Assembly (NCBI GenBank): GCA_003223115.1
Contig: QHXW01000482.1
Coordinates: 1 to 37,744 of the forward strand
DNA: 37,744 nucleotides
Source of the DNA: Acidobacteriota bacterium
Lineage (GTDB): Bacteria > Acidobacteriota > Terriglobia > Bryobacterales > Bryobacteraceae
Direction: 5' to 3'
Shown here: positions 36,399 to 37,744 of the stretch, piece after piece
Layout: every line of letters begins with the position of its first letter
Position numbering within the stretch: the first letter of the stretch is position 1
The notes under the pieces: model-generated
The model's database searches: none
The model's input: only the letters and a program-made list of their open reading frames with translations
Told to the model about the DNA's origin: nothing
Made by a program: the position numbers and the translations under genes

Positions 36399-37645
36399 GC
36401 CTTCACCCCAGTCGGAATCTCCAAGGCCACTGCACGCAAGTCCTCCGTCGCCAGCTTCAGATACACCAATGTTGAATCCGCTGCACGGTGGCCCAGCAGA
36501 TCCCCAATATCCTTCACTGATACCGTCGCGCGAAGCATACTCACCGCCCGTGCGTGACGAAAAGCATGGGGGCCTCGTTTGCCTGTAGTGATGACGTTGG
36601 CGGCTTCGAGCCGATGCCGGACGAGTCGGTATAGGCTTGACCCGCATCTGAAGGGTCGATACGGGGCACAGGCGCGAATGAATATTTCTCGAAAAGACGT
36701 CTTCGGCCGCGAGTCCTGCAGGTATTTCAACACCGCCTCACCGACTTCGGGCAGTAATGGCAGATAGGATATAGCACCAGTCTTACTGTGGCGAATCCGA
36801 ATGACTTCCTGGCGCCAATCCACGTCGTCCAGCCGAAGGGTCGCGATCTCCCCGGAGCGGATCCCGTACTTCGAGATCAGCATCAGGATCGCGTAATCGC
36901 GTATCCCTTTCTGCGTGCAATCTTGTCGAGTGGCAGCCAAAATCTTCTCCACGTCCCCAGATCGAAGAGCAGAGGGAATACTTTCGAACGCGTAGAGCAT
37001 GGGTGCGATCACGGTGGATGAAAGATCGCGGGAGGTTCGCTCCGTCATGTACAGCCACCGCAAGAAGCTGCGTATTTTGGTCGTCACATCTTTGAGCGAA
37101 CGCCTGCCTACCGCCGCTGCTCGGTACTTCAGATAGCCGTCCACATCGAGATGGGTGAGGGTCGCAAGTTCCTCTCGGGTTGCTCGCTCCCCCAGCCAAT
37201 CGAGAAGACGCCCTGCCTCGCAACAGCGATGAGACACCGTTCCCGGAGCGAGGCCGCGCTGGCCGGCCATCCATTGGGCGTACTCTCCGCGCATCTCGCT
37301 CTGCAAAATCTCGACAGGCGTGACGGCTTTCGGTGCTGGTGGCCACAGGCCCTGAACCAGGCGCAAGAGCATGTGGATGCCATTGGTGTGGAGACACTGC
37401 CAACCTTTGTAATCTGTCGGATGGCCATGGCGGCGGCGATACATCCGTCGTGTCTGTTGCAGATACGCCTCGACGCTTGCAGGTTGCGCCGTGCTGACGT
37501 CAACCTTCTGCTTATCGAGACAACGCAGGAAATGGCGCGCCACAGCGATACACTGACGCGAGGTTCTGGCAGCGTACCGTTCTTCAGTCAAGTGATCCCT
37601 CAATTTTGAAAGCCACACTTCGTGGCTGAAATGCCGATCTGACAT
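36395..37645 (-). CDS. First RIT tyrosine recombinase, intact
   Basis: About 416 residues from ATG 37645, which has GGAGGT four bases upstream; GTG 37651 overlaps that site and is not preferred. An extra N-terminal region precedes the core-binding SAM-like domain (GYLKYRAAAVGRRSLKDVTT, KIRSFLRWLYMTERTSRDL). The catalytic domain has every residue: Arg263 in SKYGIRSGEIATLRL, Lys288 in HSKTG, His360 and Arg363 in PHAFRHARAV, His386 in LLGHRAADST, and the nucleophile Tyr395 in LVYLKL. It should cut and join DNA through a 3'-phosphotyrosine at the element ends, normally with its two partners. It is the only uninterrupted member of the trio. Confidence 0.9.
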   Translation of the reverse strand: MSDRHFSHEVWLSKLRDHLTEERYAARTSRQCIAVARHFLRCLDKQKVDVSTAQPASVEAYLQQTRRMYRRRHGHPTDYKGWQCLHTNGIHMLLRLVQGLWPPAPKAVTPVEILQSEMRGEYAQWMAGQRGLAPGTVSHRCCEAGRLLDWLGERATREELATLTHLDVDGYLKYRAAAVGRRSLKDVTTKIRSFLRWLYMTERTSRDLSSTVIAPMLYAFESIPSALRSGDVEKILAATRQDCTQKGIRDYAILMLISKYGIRSGEIATLRLDDVDWRQEVIRIRHSKTGAISYLPLLPEVGEAVLKYLQDSRPKTSFREIFIRACAPYRPFRCGSSLYRLVRHRLEAANVITTGKRGPHAFRHARAVSMLRATVSVKDIGDLLGHRAADSTLVYLKLATEDLRAVALEIPTGVKA

Positions 37646-37744
37646 GTGCACCTCCAGGTGACTGTCCAGAGTTGCACGGTCTAAATTATGGTGAGCAACT
37701 TGGGTCGCTAAACCCCTTCTTGTTGCTCAACGGCGTTTTCCTCC
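37646..37744. other. RIT right flank with inverted repeats
   Basis: Sequence upstream of the first recombinase to the window edge. It has the ribosome site, then the AT-rich end motif at 37678-37689 and the inverted pair GAGCAAC (37693-37699) / GTTGCTC (37722-37728). No gene is seen. The promoter of the recombinase operon should lie here, but no convincing -35/-10 pair can be named. Confidence 0.5.

Larger units (their letters stand above)
34291..37728 (-). mobile_element. RIT element (recombinase-in-trio), degenerate
   Basis: Three consecutive tyrosine recombinase genes run in one direction with overlapping stop/start codons (ATGA at 36395-36398 and TTGA at 35129-35132). This is the defining layout of RIT elements. 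At both outer sides related sequences occur in inverted orientation: on the right GGTCTAAATTAT (37678-37689) followed by GAG (37693-37695), and on the left the reverse complement of the bases around 34327-34348, which reads CCGTCTAATTAT then GAG. Further hairpins lie outside each, GGCCGGAC/GTCCGGCC (34291-34322) and GAGCAAC/GTTGCTC (37693-37728). The element interrupts the ISL3 transposase gene. Exact ends are uncertain because the window stops shortly after. Confidence 0.75.

Noticed and set aside
1-37744. CRISPR array
   Set aside because: The only tandem or direct repeats seen are two-copy units (18, 22 and 17 bases); there is no series of regularly spaced repeats and no cas-like gene.

Overview
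The window looks like accessory chromosome of an acidobacterium of the Solibacter/Bryobacter type. The basis is its gene families rather than any marker gene: a PadR regulator joined to a large orphan MacB/FtsX permease (the acidobacterial ADOP type), a protein with SBBP repeats and the C-terminal domain first described from Solibacter, several exported proteins with carboxypeptidase-regulatory-like folds, and remnants of a CadC-like winged-helix regulator and an Oar-like TonB receptor. There is no ribosomal or other lineage-defining gene, so the assignment is an inference.

Layout. 1-2150: a nested palindromic repeat, a secreted nitrilase-family amidohydrolase, and a decayed small exported-protein gene. 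2100-5121: a PadR gene with its own promoter/operator and a frameshifted ADOP permease. 5696-8790: truA with a small companion gene, divergent from a TolC-type outer-membrane factor. 9327-13193: a four-gene minus-strand set (small exported protein, YggS-type PLP-binding protein, glycosyltransferase, exported CocE-type hydrolase) with overlapping ends. 13283-16244: wreckage, made of a winged-helix regulator with several frameshifts, the tail of a TonB receptor pointing away from it, and a frameshifted neutral-ceramidase-like gene. 16333-22363: two overlapping paralogous carboxypeptidase-regulatory-like exported proteins, a ThuA-type protein and an OmpA/coiled-coil protein. 22525-24164: a truncated, frameshifted second ADOP permease that stops right at a tRNA-His gene.

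From tRNA-His (24165-24241) onwards the sequence looks like an integrated island. An integrase C-terminal fragment follows the tRNA, then an SBBP-repeat protein, then a visibly less GC-rich three-gene cassette (Cys-rich exported protein of unknown function, small carboxypeptidase-regulatory-like protein, two-domain glycosyltransferase). After these comes a nest of mobile elements: an IS66-like tail, a DUF6788-like gene, a small conserved-looking protein, an ISL3 transposase with a nonsense codon and a cut-off 3' end, and a three-recombinase RIT element that appears to have entered the ISL3 gene. In the RIT element only the first recombinase is intact. The second is frameshifted and the third is frameshifted and has lost the segment that should carry its catalytic arginine.

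How it works together. The intact genes mostly serve the cell envelope: export, outer-membrane anchoring, polysaccharide synthesis, and secreted hydrolases or adhesin-like folds. Broken reading frames are concentrated in transporter, regulator and transposon families, while about fifteen long genes are uninterrupted. That points to real gene decay in a rearranging region rather than uniform sequencing error, although raw reads would be needed to prove it.
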